From: Shinella zoogloeoides
GTDB taxonomy: Bacteria > Pseudomonadota > Alphaproteobacteria > Rhizobiales > Rhizobiaceae
Reading direction: 5' to 3'
Assembly (NCBI RefSeq): GCF_022682305.1
Contig: NZ_CP093528.1
Span: 1-64,000, forward strand
DNA length: 64,000 nt
Under the pieces are notes generated by a model that saw only the letters and a program-made list of their open reading frames with translations, was not told where the DNA came from and searched no databases. Positions 40,042-49,092 of the stretch are shown piece by piece (the first letter of the stretch is position 1; the number at the start of each line of letters is the position of its first letter). The position numbers and the translations under genes were made by a program.

Positions 40042-41625
40042 ATGGAGCGGCTCGCGGGCAAGGTCATGCTCCTGTCTGGGACAAGACGGGCGCTGGTGGC
40101 ATTTCTTGCGGGTCTGGTCGGCGTGCTGGCGCTGCCGCCCTTCGGCTTCTTCGCCGTGCTCTTCGTTTCGTTCACCCTTTTCGTCTGGCTGCTCGACGGC
40201 GCGAGCGCGGCGCCGGATGCCGGTTTCCTGCGGCGCTTCGCGCCCGCCTTCCGCATCGGCTGGTGCTTCGGCTTCGGTTATTTCGTTGGCGGTCTCTGGT
40301 GGCTTGGCAATGCGCTGCTGGTCGAGGCGGACGCCTTCGCCTGGGCGCTGCCGCTCGCCGTTCTGGGCCTGCCTGCTTGCCTTGCCGTCTACTACGGTTT
40401 CGCCGCCGCGCTCGCCCGCCTCCTCTGGTCGGACGGCATGGGGCGCATCGCGGCGCTCGCCTTCGCCTTCGGGATTGCGGAATGGCTGCGCGGCTTCGTC
40501 TTCACCGGTTTCCCCTGGAACGCGGTCGGCTATGGCGCGATGCCCGTGCCGCTGCTCATGCAATCCGCCGGCGTCGTCGGTATTGCCGGCATGAATGCGC
40601 TTGCCGTCTTCGTCTTCGCCGCGCCGGCGCTCCTGGGCACGCGGCGCGGCCGTGGCCTCGGTCTTGCGCTGGCGACGCTGCTTTTCGCCGCCCATGTCGC
40701 CTACGGTTACTACGCGCTCCATATCGCTCCCTCGCCGCAAGGCGAGGCGGTGACCGTCCGCCTCGTCCAGCCCGCTATCGACCAGACCATGAAGCTCGAC
40801 GATTCCGCCCGGGCGGAGATTTTCGAGCGGCATCTGGCGTTGAGCGCGGCCGCGCCCGAGGCGGGGGGCAAGCGGCCGGATGTCATCGTCTGGCCCGAAA
40901 CCTCCATCCCCTTCATCCTGACGGACAACCCCGACGCGCTGGTGCGCATCGCCGAGGTGCTGGAGGATGACCAGATGCTGATCGCCGGGGCGGTCCGCAG
41001 CGAAAGCGCCGGCTCCGGCAAGGCGCCGCGCTACTACAATTCCATCTATGTCGTCGACGGCAAGGGACAGATCATCGCCGCCGCCGACAAGGTGCATCTC
41101 GTGCCCTTCGGCGAATACATGCCCTTCGCGGAGGTCTTCGAAAGCCTCGGTGTGAGCGCGGTCGCCATGCCGGGCGGCTTCTCGGCCGCGCGCGAGCATC
41201 AGGTGCTGACCGCCGCCGGCAGGGGCTTCTATCCGTTGATCTGCTATGAGGCGGTCTTCCCCTCGGAGATCGCCGCGACGGCGGATGGGGCGGCCGCGCT
41301 TCTGAACGTCACCAACGACGCATGGTTCGGCGACACGCCCGGCCCCTACCAGCATTTCCTTCAGGCGCGCCTCACCGCGATCGAGCGCGGCATGCCGTTG
41401 ATTCGGGCCGCCAACAACGGCATTTCGGCCGTGGTCGATGCGCGTGGGCGGCTGGTCTCCGGTCTGGCCTATGGTGCCGTCGGCGTGGTTGATGCAACTA
41501 TTCCGGGAAAATTTTCGCCGGGAGAAGAGGCGAAGTGGCGGAACTGGGTGCTTCCGCTCCTGTTGGCCGCACTCTTTGCCATGGCGGCCATTTCCCGCAT
41601 TGGTTTTAGAAACAGGGTGAATTGA
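40042..41625 (+). CDS. lnt: Apolipoprotein N-acyltransferase Lnt
   Basis: Lnt adds the third acyl chain to bacterial lipoproteins. The 527-aa product has an N-terminal block of about six membrane helices and a nitrilase-like periplasmic domain with catalytic Glu in IVWPETSIPF, Lys in KVHLVPFGEY and Cys in LICYEAVFPSE. ATG 40042 has AAGGGG upstream. In S. medicae the homologue is actA, needed for acid tolerance and next to phrR, the same arrangement as here. Confidence 0.96.
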   Translation: MERLAGKVMLLSGTRRALVAFLAGLVGVLALPPFGFFAVLFVSFTLFVWLLDGASAAPDAGFLRRFAPAFRIGWCFGFGYFVGGLWWLGNALLVEADAFAWALPLAVLGLPACLAVYYGFAAALARLLWSDGMGRIAALAFAFGIAEWLRGFVFTGFPWNAVGYGAMPVPLLMQSAGVVGIAGMNALAVFVFAAPALLGTRRGRGLGLALATLLFAAHVAYGYYALHIAPSPQGEAVTVRLVQPAIDQTMKLDDSARAEIFERHLALSAAAPEAGGKRPDVIVWPETSIPFILTDNPDALVRIAEVLEDDQMLIAGAVRSESAGSGKAPRYYNSIYVVDGKGQIIAAADKVHLVPFGEYMPFAEVFESLGVSAVAMPGGFSAAREHQVLTAAGRGFYPLICYEAVFPSEIAATADGAAALLNVTNDAWFGDTPGPYQHFLQARLTAIERGMPLIRAANNGISAVVDARGRLVSGLAYGAVGVVDATIPGKFSPGEEAKWRNWVLPLLLAALFAMAAISRIGFRNRVN

Positions 41626-41650
41626 CCCAAAACCCCTAAAATAGCATAGT
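41622..41650 (+). promoter_or_regulatory. Candidate promoter of the phrR-like regulator
   Basis: TTGACC (41622-41627), a 17-base spacer and CATAGT (41645-41650). The -35 overlaps the lnt stop codon. This would give a leader of about 115 bases before the regulator ATG. Confidence 0.45.
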
Positions 41651-41773
41651 GCACCCCGCCGGCGGTTCTCCTGTATTGTAGCGACCTTGAGAGTTTGCGC
41701 ATGCAACGTGACGTTATGGTCGCGTGGGGCCATCGGTAGGGTAGGGGCCATATCCGCATTAGGACTTAAAGTG

Positions 41774-42193
41774 ATGATGGAAAACAAGAAGAAGCCGAAT
41801 CCGATCGATATTCATGTCGGCAGCCGGATCAGGCTTCGCAGGACCATGCTCGGCATGAGCCAGGAGAAGCTGGGCGAAAGTCTCGGCATCACCTTCCAGC
41901 AGATCCAGAAATACGAGAAGGGCACGAACCGCGTCGGCGCCAGCCGCCTGCAGAACATTTCGAGCATTCTCAACGTGCCCGTCTCCTTCTTCTTCGAGGA
42001 TGCGCCGGGTGAGCAGGCTGATTCCCAGACCGGCCTCGCCGAGGCTTCCAGCTCCAACTATGTGGTCGATTTCCTCTCCTCTTCCGAAGGCCTGCAGCTC
42101 AACCGCGCCTTCGTGAAGATCGGCGATCCCAAGGTGCGCCGCAAGCTGGTCGATCTGGTGAAGGCGCTGGCCGCCGAATCCGAGACCGAATGA
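41774..42193 (+). CDS. phrR: XRE-family regulator PhrR/PraR
   Basis: A 139-aa Cro/CI-type DNA-binding protein. The helix-turn-helix spans about residues 14-68 (GSRIRLRRTMLGMSQEKLGE, then GITFQQIQKYEKGTNRVGAS), followed by SSILNVPVSFFFEDAPGE and a C-terminal tail. It closely matches the rhizobial regulator known as PhrR in Sinorhizobium (acid-induced) and PraR in R. leguminosarum (represses biofilm and quorum-sensing genes), which sits between actA/lnt and metK as here. A strong terminator follows. Confidence 0.93.
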   Translation: MMENKKKPNPIDIHVGSRIRLRRTMLGMSQEKLGESLGITFQQIQKYEKGTNRVGASRLQNISSILNVPVSFFFEDAPGEQADSQTGLAEASSSNYVVDFLSSSEGLQLNRAFVKIGDPKVRRKLVDLVKALAAESETE

Positions 42194-42220
42194 GCGTGTC
42201 CTGAACGCGTGAATGAAAAA

Positions 42221-42244
42221 AGCGGCCCTTCGGGGCCGTTTTTT
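42221..42244 (+). terminator. Rho-independent terminator after phrR
   Basis: CGGCCC-TTCG-GGGCCG with six or more T residues, preceded by an A-run; an exceptionally clean UUCG tetraloop terminator 28 bases after the stop. Confidence 0.95.
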
Positions 42245-42304
42245 ATGGGCCGCACGCCTGTAGCCTCCATGCGACAGCCCCGGAAAATCGGCATTGCCCA
42301 GGTC

Positions 42305-42324
42305 ATATAAAGACATTCTTATGT
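42305..42324. promoter_or_regulatory. AT-rich imperfect dyad upstream of metK
   Basis: ATATAAAGACATTCTTATGT is an imperfect 20-bp dyad in a GC-rich gap, about 75 bases before metK, and contains the small perfect hairpin GACAT-TCTT-ATGTC. It resembles AT-rich sites of ArsR-type SAM/SAH-responsive regulators of methionine genes in alphaproteobacteria (from memory). Confidence 0.4.
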
Positions 42325-42397
42325 CCTTGTGTGCTTGTCTTTGCCGGGCGAGTTGAATAACAACGTCGCAGTCATTTTCTTTGAGGGGAATTCCCGC

Positions 42398-43636
42398 ATG
42401 CGCAGCAGCTATCTCTTCACCAGCGAGTCCGTCGCTGAAGGCCATCCCGACAAGGTTTGCGATCGTATCTCCGACGAGATCGTCGATCTGGTCTATCGCG
42501 AGGCCGTGAAGTCGAAGATCGATCCGTGGTCGGTCCGCATCGCCTGCGAGACGCTTGCGACGACCAACCGCGTGGTGATCGCCGGTGAAGTGCGCCTGCC
42601 GCCGAGCCTGCTCAAGAAGTACAGGGACGGCAAGGATGTCATCAACCCCGCCAAGTTCAAGTCGGCCGCCCGCAAGGCGATCCGCGATATCGGCTATGAG
42701 CAGGACGGCTTCCACTGGAAGACGGTGAAGATCGACGTGCTGCTGCATTCCCAGTCCGCCGACATCGCTCAGGGTGTCGACAACGCCGCCGACAAGCAGG
42801 GTGACGAGGGCGCCGGCGACCAGGGCATCATGTTCGGCTACGCCTGCCGCGAGACGGCCGAACTCATGCCGGCCCCGCTCTATTATTCGCACCGTATCCT
42901 CCAGCTCCTCGCCGATGCCCGCAAGAAGGGCGTGGGCGATGCCGGCAAGCTCGGCCCGGATGCCAAGAGCCAGGTGACGGTACGCTATGTCGATGGCAAG
43001 CCCGCTGACGTCGCCTCCATCGTGCTATCCACGCAGCATCTCGATGCAAGCTGGGATTCGAAGAAGGTGCGCGAGGTCGTCGAGCCGTATATCCGTGAAG
43101 CACTGGCCGACATCAAGATCGCCGACGATTGCTCCTGGTACATCAACCCGACGGGCAAGTTCGTCATCGGCGGCCCGGATGGTGACGCCGGCCTAACCGG
43201 CCGCAAGATCATCGTCGATACCTATGGCGGCGCAGCGCCCCATGGCGGCGGCGCCTTCTCCGGCAAGGACACGACCAAGGTCGACCGCTCGGCCGCTTAT
43301 GCCGCCCGCTACCTCGCCAAGAACGTCGTTGCCGCCGGCCTTGCCGAGCGCTGCACGATCCAGATCTCCTACGCCATCGGCGTTGCCCAGCCCCTGTCGA
43401 TCTATGTCGATCTGCACGGCACGGGCAAGGTGAGCGAGGACGAGGTGGAAGCCGCGATCCGCAAGGTCATGGACCTCTCTCCGTCGGGCATCCGCCGTCA
43501 CCTCGACCTCAACAAGCCGATTTACGCCAAGACCGCCGCCTACGGGCATTTCGGCCGCAAGGCCGGCCGTGACGGTTCCTTCTCCTGGGAGCGCCTCGAC
43601 CTCGTCAAGGCCCTCAAGGACGCTATCAAGAACTGA
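42398..43636 (+). CDS. metK: S-adenosylmethionine synthetase
   Basis: Makes SAM from ATP and methionine. The 412-aa product has [20 protein letters not shown], the [15 protein letters not shown] signature hexapeptide region and [20 protein letters not shown]. It carries extra segments relative to the E. coli enzyme, as is usual in Rhizobiales. ATG 42398 follows GAGGGG; the site overlaps the palindrome GGGAATTCCC. A candidate regulatory dyad lies upstream. No SAM riboswitch was recognised. trmB, a SAM user, follows after 8 bases. Confidence 0.97.
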   Translation: MRSSYLFTSESVAEGHPDKVCDRISDEIVDLVYREAVKSKIDPWSVRIACETLATTNRVVIAGEVRLPPSLLKKYRDGKDVINPAKFKSAARKAIRDIGYEQDGFHWKTVKIDVLLHSQSADIAQGVDNAADKQGDEGAGDQGIMFGYACRETAELMPAPLYYSHRILQLLADARKKGVGDAGKLGPDAKSQVTVRYVDGKPADVASIVLSTQHLDASWDSKKVREVVEPYIREALADIKIADDCSWYINPTGKFVIGGPDGDAGLTGRKIIVDTYGGAAPHGGGAFSGKDTTKVDRSAAYAARYLAKNVVAAGLAERCTIQISYAIGVAQPLSIYVDLHGTGKVSEDEVEAAIRKVMDLSPSGIRRHLDLNKPIYAKTAAYGHFGRKAGRDGSFSWERLDLVKALKDAIKN

Positions 43637-43644
43637 GGCCGACC

Positions 43645-44346
43645 ATGACCGATGCACAACGCCGCAGCCGCGCGACCGAAGCCTTCTTCGGTCGCCGCAA
43701 GGGAAAACCGTTGCGCGAGCGGCAGGCGCTGCATCTGGAGACGCTGCTGCCGGCGCTGAAGGTCGATCTTTCGGCTCCCGCGCCGGCGGATATCGCCACG
43801 CTCTACGATTTCAGGCCCGATCGCATGCGCCTCGAGATCGGCTTCGGCGGCGGCGAACATCTCATCCATCGCGCGCAGGAAACGCCGGATACGGCCTTCA
43901 TCGGCGTCGAGCCCTTCGTCAATTCCATGGCCAAGCTCATCGGCAGCGTCGAGGAGACGGGCGCGAAGAACATCCGGCTTTACGATGACGATGCAACGGA
44001 ATTGCTGGATTGGTTGCCGGCTGGGTCACTCGATCAGATCGATCTTCTCTATCCCGATCCCTGGCCGAAGAAGAAGCACTGGAAGCGACGCTTCGTGTCC
44101 AAAGTCAATCTGGACCGCTTTGCCCGGGTGCTGAAGCCCGGCGGCGTCTTCTGCTTCGCGTCCGACATCGATACCTATGTCAACTGGACGCTGATGCATT
44201 GCGGGGCGCATCCCGCTTTCGTCTGGACCGCGGAAAACGCGGCCGATTGGCTGACGCCCTATGCCGGCTGGCCGGGCACGCGCTACGAGGCCAAGGCCAA
44301 GCGCGAGGGCCGCAAGTCGGCTTACCTCACCTTCCGCCGGCTCTGA
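43645..44346 (+). CDS. trmB: tRNA (guanine-N7)-methyltransferase TrmB
   Basis: Makes m7G46 in tRNA using SAM. The 233-aa product has the SAM-binding [29 protein letters not shown], and the signature [17 protein letters not shown]. It starts 8 bases after metK, so SAM synthesis and this SAM-dependent enzyme are probably co-transcribed. It converges on the DUF1150 gene. Confidence 0.96.
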   Translation: MTDAQRRSRATEAFFGRRKGKPLRERQALHLETLLPALKVDLSAPAPADIATLYDFRPDRMRLEIGFGGGEHLIHRAQETPDTAFIGVEPFVNSMAKLIGSVEETGAKNIRLYDDDATELLDWLPAGSLDQIDLLYPDPWPKKKHWKRRFVSKVNLDRFARVLKPGGVFCFASDIDTYVNWTLMHCGAHPAFVWTAENAADWLTPYAGWPGTRYEAKAKREGRKSAYLTFRRL

Positions 44347-44364
44347 CGGAAGGTCCGGATCGTC

Positions 44365-44622
44365 CTAGTGCAGGCTGACCGTGCGCAGGTCGTCCTCGGC
44401 GGCCTTGTAGAAGGTGCTGGAACGGTTGTCGGTGAGGAGGATCGGCGTGCCGTCCGCGCCGAACAGCGCCCAGAGATCGAGGCTCGGGTCGATTTCGGGC
44501 GCTTCCGGGAAGACGCGCGAGACCTCGTCCGCCTTCATCTTGCGGATATAGCCGACTTCGCCTGCGCCGAGATGCGCGAGATCCGCCTTCGATACGGTGG
44601 GAGTTACGGTTTTCAGGCCCAT
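44365..44622 (-). CDS. DUF1150 family protein
   Basis: An 85-aa protein of unknown function. Recognisable features are the ending of the family pattern: GEVGYIRKMKADEV, DLWALFGADGTPILLTDNR and a hydrophilic C terminus. ATG 44622 (MGLKTV) has GGAGG six bases upstream; the ATG at 44634 overlaps that site, so the shorter start is preferred. It lies downstream of hsp20 on the same strand, a pairing repeatedly seen in Rhizobiales, suggesting a role linked to stress or proteostasis. Confidence 0.85.
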   Translation of the reverse strand: MGLKTVTPTVSKADLAHLGAGEVGYIRKMKADEVSRVFPEAPEIDPSLDLWALFGADGTPILLTDNRSSTFYKAAEDDLRTVSLH

Positions 44623-44754
44623 TTTTGCCTCCATGGCAATGCCGGATGTTCCGGCCACCGGACGTCCACGGCCACAATGGCCCATCGGTACGTCAGGCGA
44701 TCAGGTTACGCTTGAAACGTTCCGGCGGGTGTTCCCGCAGGAACGGCTCATGAC

Positions 44755-45186
44755 CTAGTCTGATACGGAAATGTTAATTTTCTTTACCATTCGCGCCGGC
44801 TCCGGCCGGACGAGATCGACCGAGAGCAGGCCGTTCTTCAGCTCCGCGCCCTGAACGCGCATGCCGTCGGCAAGCACGAAGGTGCGCTGGAACTGCCGGG
44901 CCGCGATGCCGCGGTAAAGATAGTCCCGCTCGCCGCTGTCGACCTGGCGGCCGCGAATGACGAGCTGGTTCTCCTCGGTCGTCACGTCCAGCTCCTCGTC
45001 GGAGAAACCGGCGACGGCGAGCGTGATGCGCAGGCGCTCGGGTGCGCCGGTCTCGCCGTTCGAACGCAGCCGTTCGATATTGTACGGAGGGTAACCGTCA
45101 TTGCCCTTGGCGATGCGCTCAAGGGTCTTCTCCATGGCGTCGAAACCCAGGAGCAGCGGGCTCGTGAAAGGGGTCATGCGTGTCAT
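44755..45186 (-). CDS. Small heat shock protein Hsp20 (IbpA/HspH-like)
   Basis: A 143-aa ATP-independent holdase chaperone. It has the N-terminal MTRMTPFTSPLLLGFDAMEK and IAKGNDGYPPYNIERL, then the alpha-crystallin domain (LAVAGFSDEELDVTTEENQL, GIAARQFQRTFVLADGMRV, AELKNGLLSVDLVRP). This is the class A rhizobial type related to IbpA. Translation start 45186 lies 5 bases after a ROSE-like hairpin that pairs the AAGGA site, and an RpoH-like promoter lies upstream. Confidence 0.96.
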   Translation of the reverse strand: MTRMTPFTSPLLLGFDAMEKTLERIAKGNDGYPPYNIERLRSNGETGAPERLRITLAVAGFSDEELDVTTEENQLVIRGRQVDSGERDYLYRGIAARQFQRTFVLADGMRVQGAELKNGLLSVDLVRPEPARMVKKINISVSD

Positions 45187-45243
45187 CGTCCAGTCCTTGG
45201 CTTCAAGCGACTTTGGCGGGACCCGGCTTCGGCATCCCGACGG
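45187..45243 (-). promoter_or_regulatory. ROSE-like RNA thermometer in the hsp20 5' leader
   Basis: Read on the minus strand, AGTC-G-CTTG pairs with CAAG-GACT around loop AAGC (45192-45212). The left arm contains TCGCT, the U(U/C)GCU ROSE hallmark, with the single G bulged opposite the Shine-Dalgarno AAGGA, which lies 7 bases before the ATG. GC-rich pairing capacity exists further upstream. At low temperature the hairpin would hide the ribosome-binding site; heat would open it. Confidence 0.72.
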
Positions 45244-45248
45244 CTGCA

Positions 45249-45277
45249 ATATGGTGATTGCGGCTGCCCGGCGCAAG
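45249..45277 (-). promoter_or_regulatory. Candidate RpoH promoter of hsp20
   Basis: On the minus strand CTTGCG (-35, 45272-45277), a 17-base spacer and CCATAT (-10, 45249-45254), close to the RpoH consensus of alphaproteobacteria. It would give a leader of about 55 bases carrying the ROSE-like hairpin. Confidence 0.5.
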
Positions 45278-45368
45278 ACGCTTGCGAAAGGCGGCGTTGC
45301 AAATATAGTCCCCGCTTCGCTCGCGCGGCGCGGGCTGGAAACACGAGATTCGAAGGAACGGTAAGGGC

Positions 45369-46310
45369 ATGTCTGAGCCACGGAAAATCATCATCGACAC
45401 GGATCCCGGCCAGGACGACGCCGCGGCCATCATGCTGGCGCTCGGCAGCCCCGAACTCGAAATCCTCGGCATCACCACCGTCGCCGGCAACGTGCCGCTG
45501 TCGCGCACGTCCACCAATGCCCGCATCATCCTGGAGTTCTGTTCCCGGCCGGAGGTGAAGGTCTTCGCCGGCGCCGACAGGCCGATCGCCCGTCCTCTGG
45601 TGACGGCCGAACACGTTCACGGCAAGACCGGCCTCGACGGCCCGGAGCTGCACGAGCCGCAAATGCCCCTTCAGCCGCAGCATGCCGTCGATTTCATCGT
45701 CGAGACACTGCGGCGCGAACCCGCCGGCACGGTGACGCTCTGCACGCTCGGCCCGCTGACGAACATCGCGCTCGCACTGGAGAAGGCGCCGGATATCGCC
45801 GGCCGCGTGCGCGAGCTGGTCATGATGGGTGGCGGCTTCTTCGAGGGCGGCAACATCACGCCGGCCGCCGAATTCAATATCTATGTCGATCCGGAGGCGG
45901 CCGCTGCGGTCTTCGCGGCGGGTATCCCCATCGTCATGATGCCGCTCGACGTCACCCACAAGGTCCTGACGCTGAAGACCCGTGTCGAGAAGCTGCGCGC
46001 GCTCGGCAATCGCCCGGCGCTCGCGCTGGTCGCGATGCTGGAATTCTTCGAGCGCTTCGATGTCGAGAAATACGGCTCCGACGGCGGCCCGCTGCACGAC
46101 CCGACGGTCATCGCCTATCTCCTGAAGCCGGAGCTTTTCGGCGGCCGCGACTGCAATGTCGAGATCGAGACCGCATCGCCGCTGACCGCCGGCATGACCG
46201 TCGTCGACTGGTGGCGGGTGACGGACCGCAAGCCGAATGCGCGCGTCGTGAAGGATGTCGACGCGGACGGTTTCTTCGCGCTGCTGACCGAGCGCATCGG
46301 CCGCCTCTGA
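45369..46310 (+). CDS. Inosine-uridine preferring nucleoside hydrolase family protein
   Basis: Hydrolyses the N-glycosidic bond of nucleosides to free base and ribose. The 313-aa product has the calcium-binding aspartate cluster IIDTDPGQDDAAAIMLAL, GITTVAGNVPLSRT, ELVMMGGGFFEGGNITPAAE and FNIYVDPEAAAAVF, and a C-terminal Asp in HDPTVIAYLL. It overlaps the next gene by one base (TGATG). A ribokinase gene 4 kb away could use the ribose released. Substrate preference is not readable. Confidence 0.93.
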   Translation: MSEPRKIIIDTDPGQDDAAAIMLALGSPELEILGITTVAGNVPLSRTSTNARIILEFCSRPEVKVFAGADRPIARPLVTAEHVHGKTGLDGPELHEPQMPLQPQHAVDFIVETLRREPAGTVTLCTLGPLTNIALALEKAPDIAGRVRELVMMGGGFFEGGNITPAAEFNIYVDPEAAAAVFAAGIPIVMMPLDVTHKVLTLKTRVEKLRALGNRPALALVAMLEFFERFDVEKYGSDGGPLHDPTVIAYLLKPELFGGRDCNVEIETASPLTAGMTVVDWWRVTDRKPNARVVKDVDADGFFALLTERIGRL

Positions 46311-46669
46311 TGCGCGGCCTCCGCAGTGCCGGTTCGGACGTGGAGGCCCGTTTCCACACGGAGATGCTGGGCCTTTACGAGCGCTTTGCCGAACTCGGCT
46401 TCCGCCCGGCCCTCCTTCGGCGTTGCGTCACCCTCAACGGTGGCGTGGCGGCGGCCCGGGAGCTTGTCTTCAATCCCGGCACTACCGGCCTCGAGCGCCT
46501 GATCGATGCCCGCAAGACGGAGCTTTCGATGGAAGCCCTGATGCTGCGTCCCGAATATCGGGGCCTCTTCTCCGATCTGGAACTGAAGGAAGCCGCGCGG
46601 CGTCTTGCCAACGCTGCTCCCTCCCGTTCCCGTGGCCGATTGCAGGCGCAACCGACGGAGCGCAAGTAG
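46310..46669 (+). CDS. Conserved hypothetical protein translationally coupled to the nucleoside hydrolase
   Basis: A 119-aa protein I cannot assign. It starts at ATG 46310, sharing one base with the nucleoside hydrolase stop (TGATG). The pattern FHTEMLGLYERFAELGFRP, then LNGGVAAARELV and GLERLIDARKTELSMEALML, followed by RPEYRGLFSDLELKEAARRL, resembles a recurring small module in bacterial unknown proteins with GG-xAA-LL and LSxEALVL boxes. The C terminus is basic and Arg/Ser-rich. A strong terminator follows. Confidence 0.75.
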   Translation: MRGLRSAGSDVEARFHTEMLGLYERFAELGFRPALLRRCVTLNGGVAAARELVFNPGTTGLERLIDARKTELSMEALMLRPEYRGLFSDLELKEAARRLANAAPSRSRGRLQAQPTERK

Positions 46670-46712
46670 CGCGCCGTGCAGGCTGGAGGGCCGATGACCA
46701 TCCCCGCAAACG

Positions 46713-46748
46713 AAAAGGGCCGGCGTTTCCGCCGGCCCTTCGCTTTTC
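46713..46748. terminator. Bidirectional terminator between the hypothetical gene and mcp
   Basis: AAGGGCCGGCG (46715-46725), loop TTTC, CGCCGGCCCTT (46730-46740), with CGCTTTT on one side and CGAAAA on the other, serving both convergent transcripts. Confidence 0.85.
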
Positions 46749-46764
46749 TGCTGACCCGTTAGGC

Positions 46765-49092
46765 TCAGAACTCTTCCCAGTCGTCCTGGGCGAGCGCCGT
46801 GTTGCCGGAAACCTGCGGGATGGCGCGGGCCGTTGTGCGCGGAGCCTGATAGGCGGAGCGCTGCGGCTGGGCCGGCATGCGGACCTGCTGCGTGGGCTGG
46901 TGTGCGGCCGCTGCGCCGGCGCGGAAGCGCGAGACGAGCGATTTCAGCGTCTGGGCTTCGTCGTTCAGCGTCATCGAGGCGGCGGTGGTTTCCTCCACCA
47001 TCGCGGCGTTCTGCTGCGTCACCTGGTCCATCTGGTTGACGGCGGCGTTGATCTCCTTGAGGCCGACGGCCTGTTCGGAAGCCGAGGACGAGATCTGGCG
47101 GATGAGGCCGTTGATCTGGATGACCTGCTCGGCGATGTTCTCCAGCGCGCTGCCCGCCTTGCCGACGAGATCGACGCCGTCGCGAACCTGCGTTTCCGAG
47201 GTGTTGATCAGCGTCTTGATCTCCTTGGCGGCGTTTGCCGACCGCTGGGCGAGTTCACGCACTTCCTGTGCCACGACAGCAAAGCCCTTGCCGGCTTCCC
47301 CGGCGCGTGCCGCTTCCACACCCGCATTGAGGGCGAGGAGGTTGGTCTGGAAGGCGATGTCGTCGATCACGCCGATGATGTTGGAGATCTCGCGCGAGGA
47401 GTGCTCGATGCCGTGCATGGCGGCAATCGCCTTCTGCACGACCTCGCCGGACTTGCTGGCGTCGTTGCTGGCCGTTTCCACGGACTTGGCGGCGACGCGG
47501 GCATTGTCGGCGCTGGAATTGACCTGCGAGGTCAGCTCGTCGAGCGCCGCGGCGGTCTCTTCCAGGCTGGCGGCCTGCTGCTCGGTGCGGTGCGACAGGT
47601 CGGCCGCGCCCTTGGAGATTTCGCCGGTGCCGCCGCCGATATTGCCGACCGAGGCGTTGACCGTCTGGATCGTCTCCTCGAGGCTGGCGATGGCCGAGTT
47701 GAAGTCGGTCTTCAGCTTGCCGTATTCGCCCGGGAAGTCGCCGGACAGGCGGAAAGTCAGGTTGCCGGAGGAAAGCTGGGCGAGGCCGTCGCCGAGGCGG
47801 GCGACGATATCGCGCTGCAGCGCGCTCGATTCCGCGCGTTCTGCTTCCGAGCGGCTGCGCTCGACCTCGGTGAGCTGGCGCTGGTTCGTCGCTTCCGCCT
47901 CGAGGCGCTTGGTGTCGGCGAGCTGGTGGCGGAAGCCTTCCAGGGCCTTGGCGACGGCGCCGGTCTCGTCCGAGCGGTCCTGGCCGGCGATAGGCTGGGT
48001 ATAGACGCCCTTGCCGAGCATGGTGACATCGTTGACGAGGCCGGTGAGCGGCTTCTGCACGAAGAAGCGGACGGCGAAATAGAGACCGGCCAGAACGGTT
48101 CCGAGCACGATCAGTCCGCCGATGATCATCATGGTGGTCTGCTCGTTGACCGGCGCATTGATCGCGGCGCGCGGCACGTCGACCAGAACGGCCCAGGTCG
48201 TGTTGACGTCCGGCAGAGCGAAGGGATAGACGACGCGGTCGAAAGTGGCCAGCTCGTCGAAGGAAAGGTTCTCGATGCGGGCCGGCTTGCCGGTGGCGAG
48301 CGCCTGCTGGACGAGTTCGGCGCCCTGGCCGTCATAGACCTTCATCAGAAGCTCTTCGGTCGGAGCGACGATCCAGTTACCGGTCTGCGACACGAGGAGG
48401 ACACGGCCTTCGCCGAAGGGGCGAAGCTGGCTGAGCTTTTCGTAGAGCGCCTTCAGCGAGACGTCGACGCCGGTCACGCCGATGCGCTTGCCGCCGGAGA
48501 CGACCGGATAGGCGATGGAGGCCATGGTGAAGTTCTCACCCGTGGAGGTTTCCTTGTAGGGCTGCGTCATCGCGCCCTTGCCGCTGGTTGCCGCCAGCGC
48601 GTACCACTCGGCCTTGTAGTCGGGTTCGAAGGTGGAGAGTGCGATGGAGCCGTCCTTGCGCTTCGTCCAGTAGGGGTCGAACGAACCGTCCTTGAAGGTG
48701 CCGGTCGCCAGATCCTCGGGCAACTCGCGCGACTTGCCGTCGAAGGCGTTCGGCTCTTCGGCGAACCAGCTACCGAGCGCGAAGGTGTTCTTTTCCGCAT
48801 TCGCCTTGATGATGTCGACGACTTCCTTGCGGTCGAAATGCCCGCCCGCATGGCCCTGCTCGATCACGCCGGCCATGGAGCGCGCGGCGCTCGCAAGCTG
48901 GCCGATGTCGGTGGCGATATCGGCGGCGATGGATTTCGCCTCGGTATCGGCCCCGGAATAGACGAGTTCGGCGACGCGGCCCTGGGTCTGGCCGATGAGA
49001 ACGGTGTTGGAGGCGAGCATCACCAGGGCGATCGTGCCGCCGGTGACCACGATGAGCTTTGTCGCGAGCGACTTGGCCTTGAACTTGAACAT
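46765..49092 (-). CDS. Methyl-accepting chemotaxis protein with dCache-type sensor
   Basis: A 775-aa transmembrane chemoreceptor. A short cytoplasmic N terminus leads to TM1 ([20 protein letters not shown]), a large periplasmic Cache-like domain (about residues 35-318, with [15 protein letters not shown] and [19 protein letters not shown]), TM2 near residue 320-345, a HAMP region, and a methyl-accepting signalling domain with [27 protein letters not shown] (hairpin tip, about residues 570-600). It ends DWEEF, the CheR/CheB-docking pentapeptide pattern. ATG 49092 has GAGGAT upstream. Ligand is unknown. Confidence 0.93.
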   Translation of the reverse strand: MFKFKAKSLATKLIVVTGGTIALVMLASNTVLIGQTQGRVAELVYSGADTEAKSIAADIATDIGQLASAARSMAGVIEQGHAGGHFDRKEVVDIIKANAEKNTFALGSWFAEEPNAFDGKSRELPEDLATGTFKDGSFDPYWTKRKDGSIALSTFEPDYKAEWYALAATSGKGAMTQPYKETSTGENFTMASIAYPVVSGGKRIGVTGVDVSLKALYEKLSQLRPFGEGRVLLVSQTGNWIVAPTEELLMKVYDGQGAELVQQALATGKPARIENLSFDELATFDRVVYPFALPDVNTTWAVLVDVPRAAINAPVNEQTTMMIIGGLIVLGTVLAGLYFAVRFFVQKPLTGLVNDVTMLGKGVYTQPIAGQDRSDETGAVAKALEGFRHQLADTKRLEAEATNQRQLTEVERSRSEAERAESSALQRDIVARLGDGLAQLSSGNLTFRLSGDFPGEYGKLKTDFNSAIASLEETIQTVNASVGNIGGGTGEISKGAADLSHRTEQQAASLEETAAALDELTSQVNSSADNARVAAKSVETASNDASKSGEVVQKAIAAMHGIEHSSREISNIIGVIDDIAFQTNLLALNAGVEAARAGEAGKGFAVVAQEVRELAQRSANAAKEIKTLINTSETQVRDGVDLVGKAGSALENIAEQVIQINGLIRQISSSASEQAVGLKEINAAVNQMDQVTQQNAAMVEETTAASMTLNDEAQTLKSLVSRFRAGAAAAHQPTQQVRMPAQPQRSAYQAPRTTARAIPQVSGNTALAQDDWEEF

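Noticed and set aside
42194-42397. SAM riboswitch upstream of metK
   Set aside because: The 204-base gap holds a plain terminator for the upstream gene and an AT-rich dyad, but I could not build a SAM-I or SAM-II pseudoknot from it.
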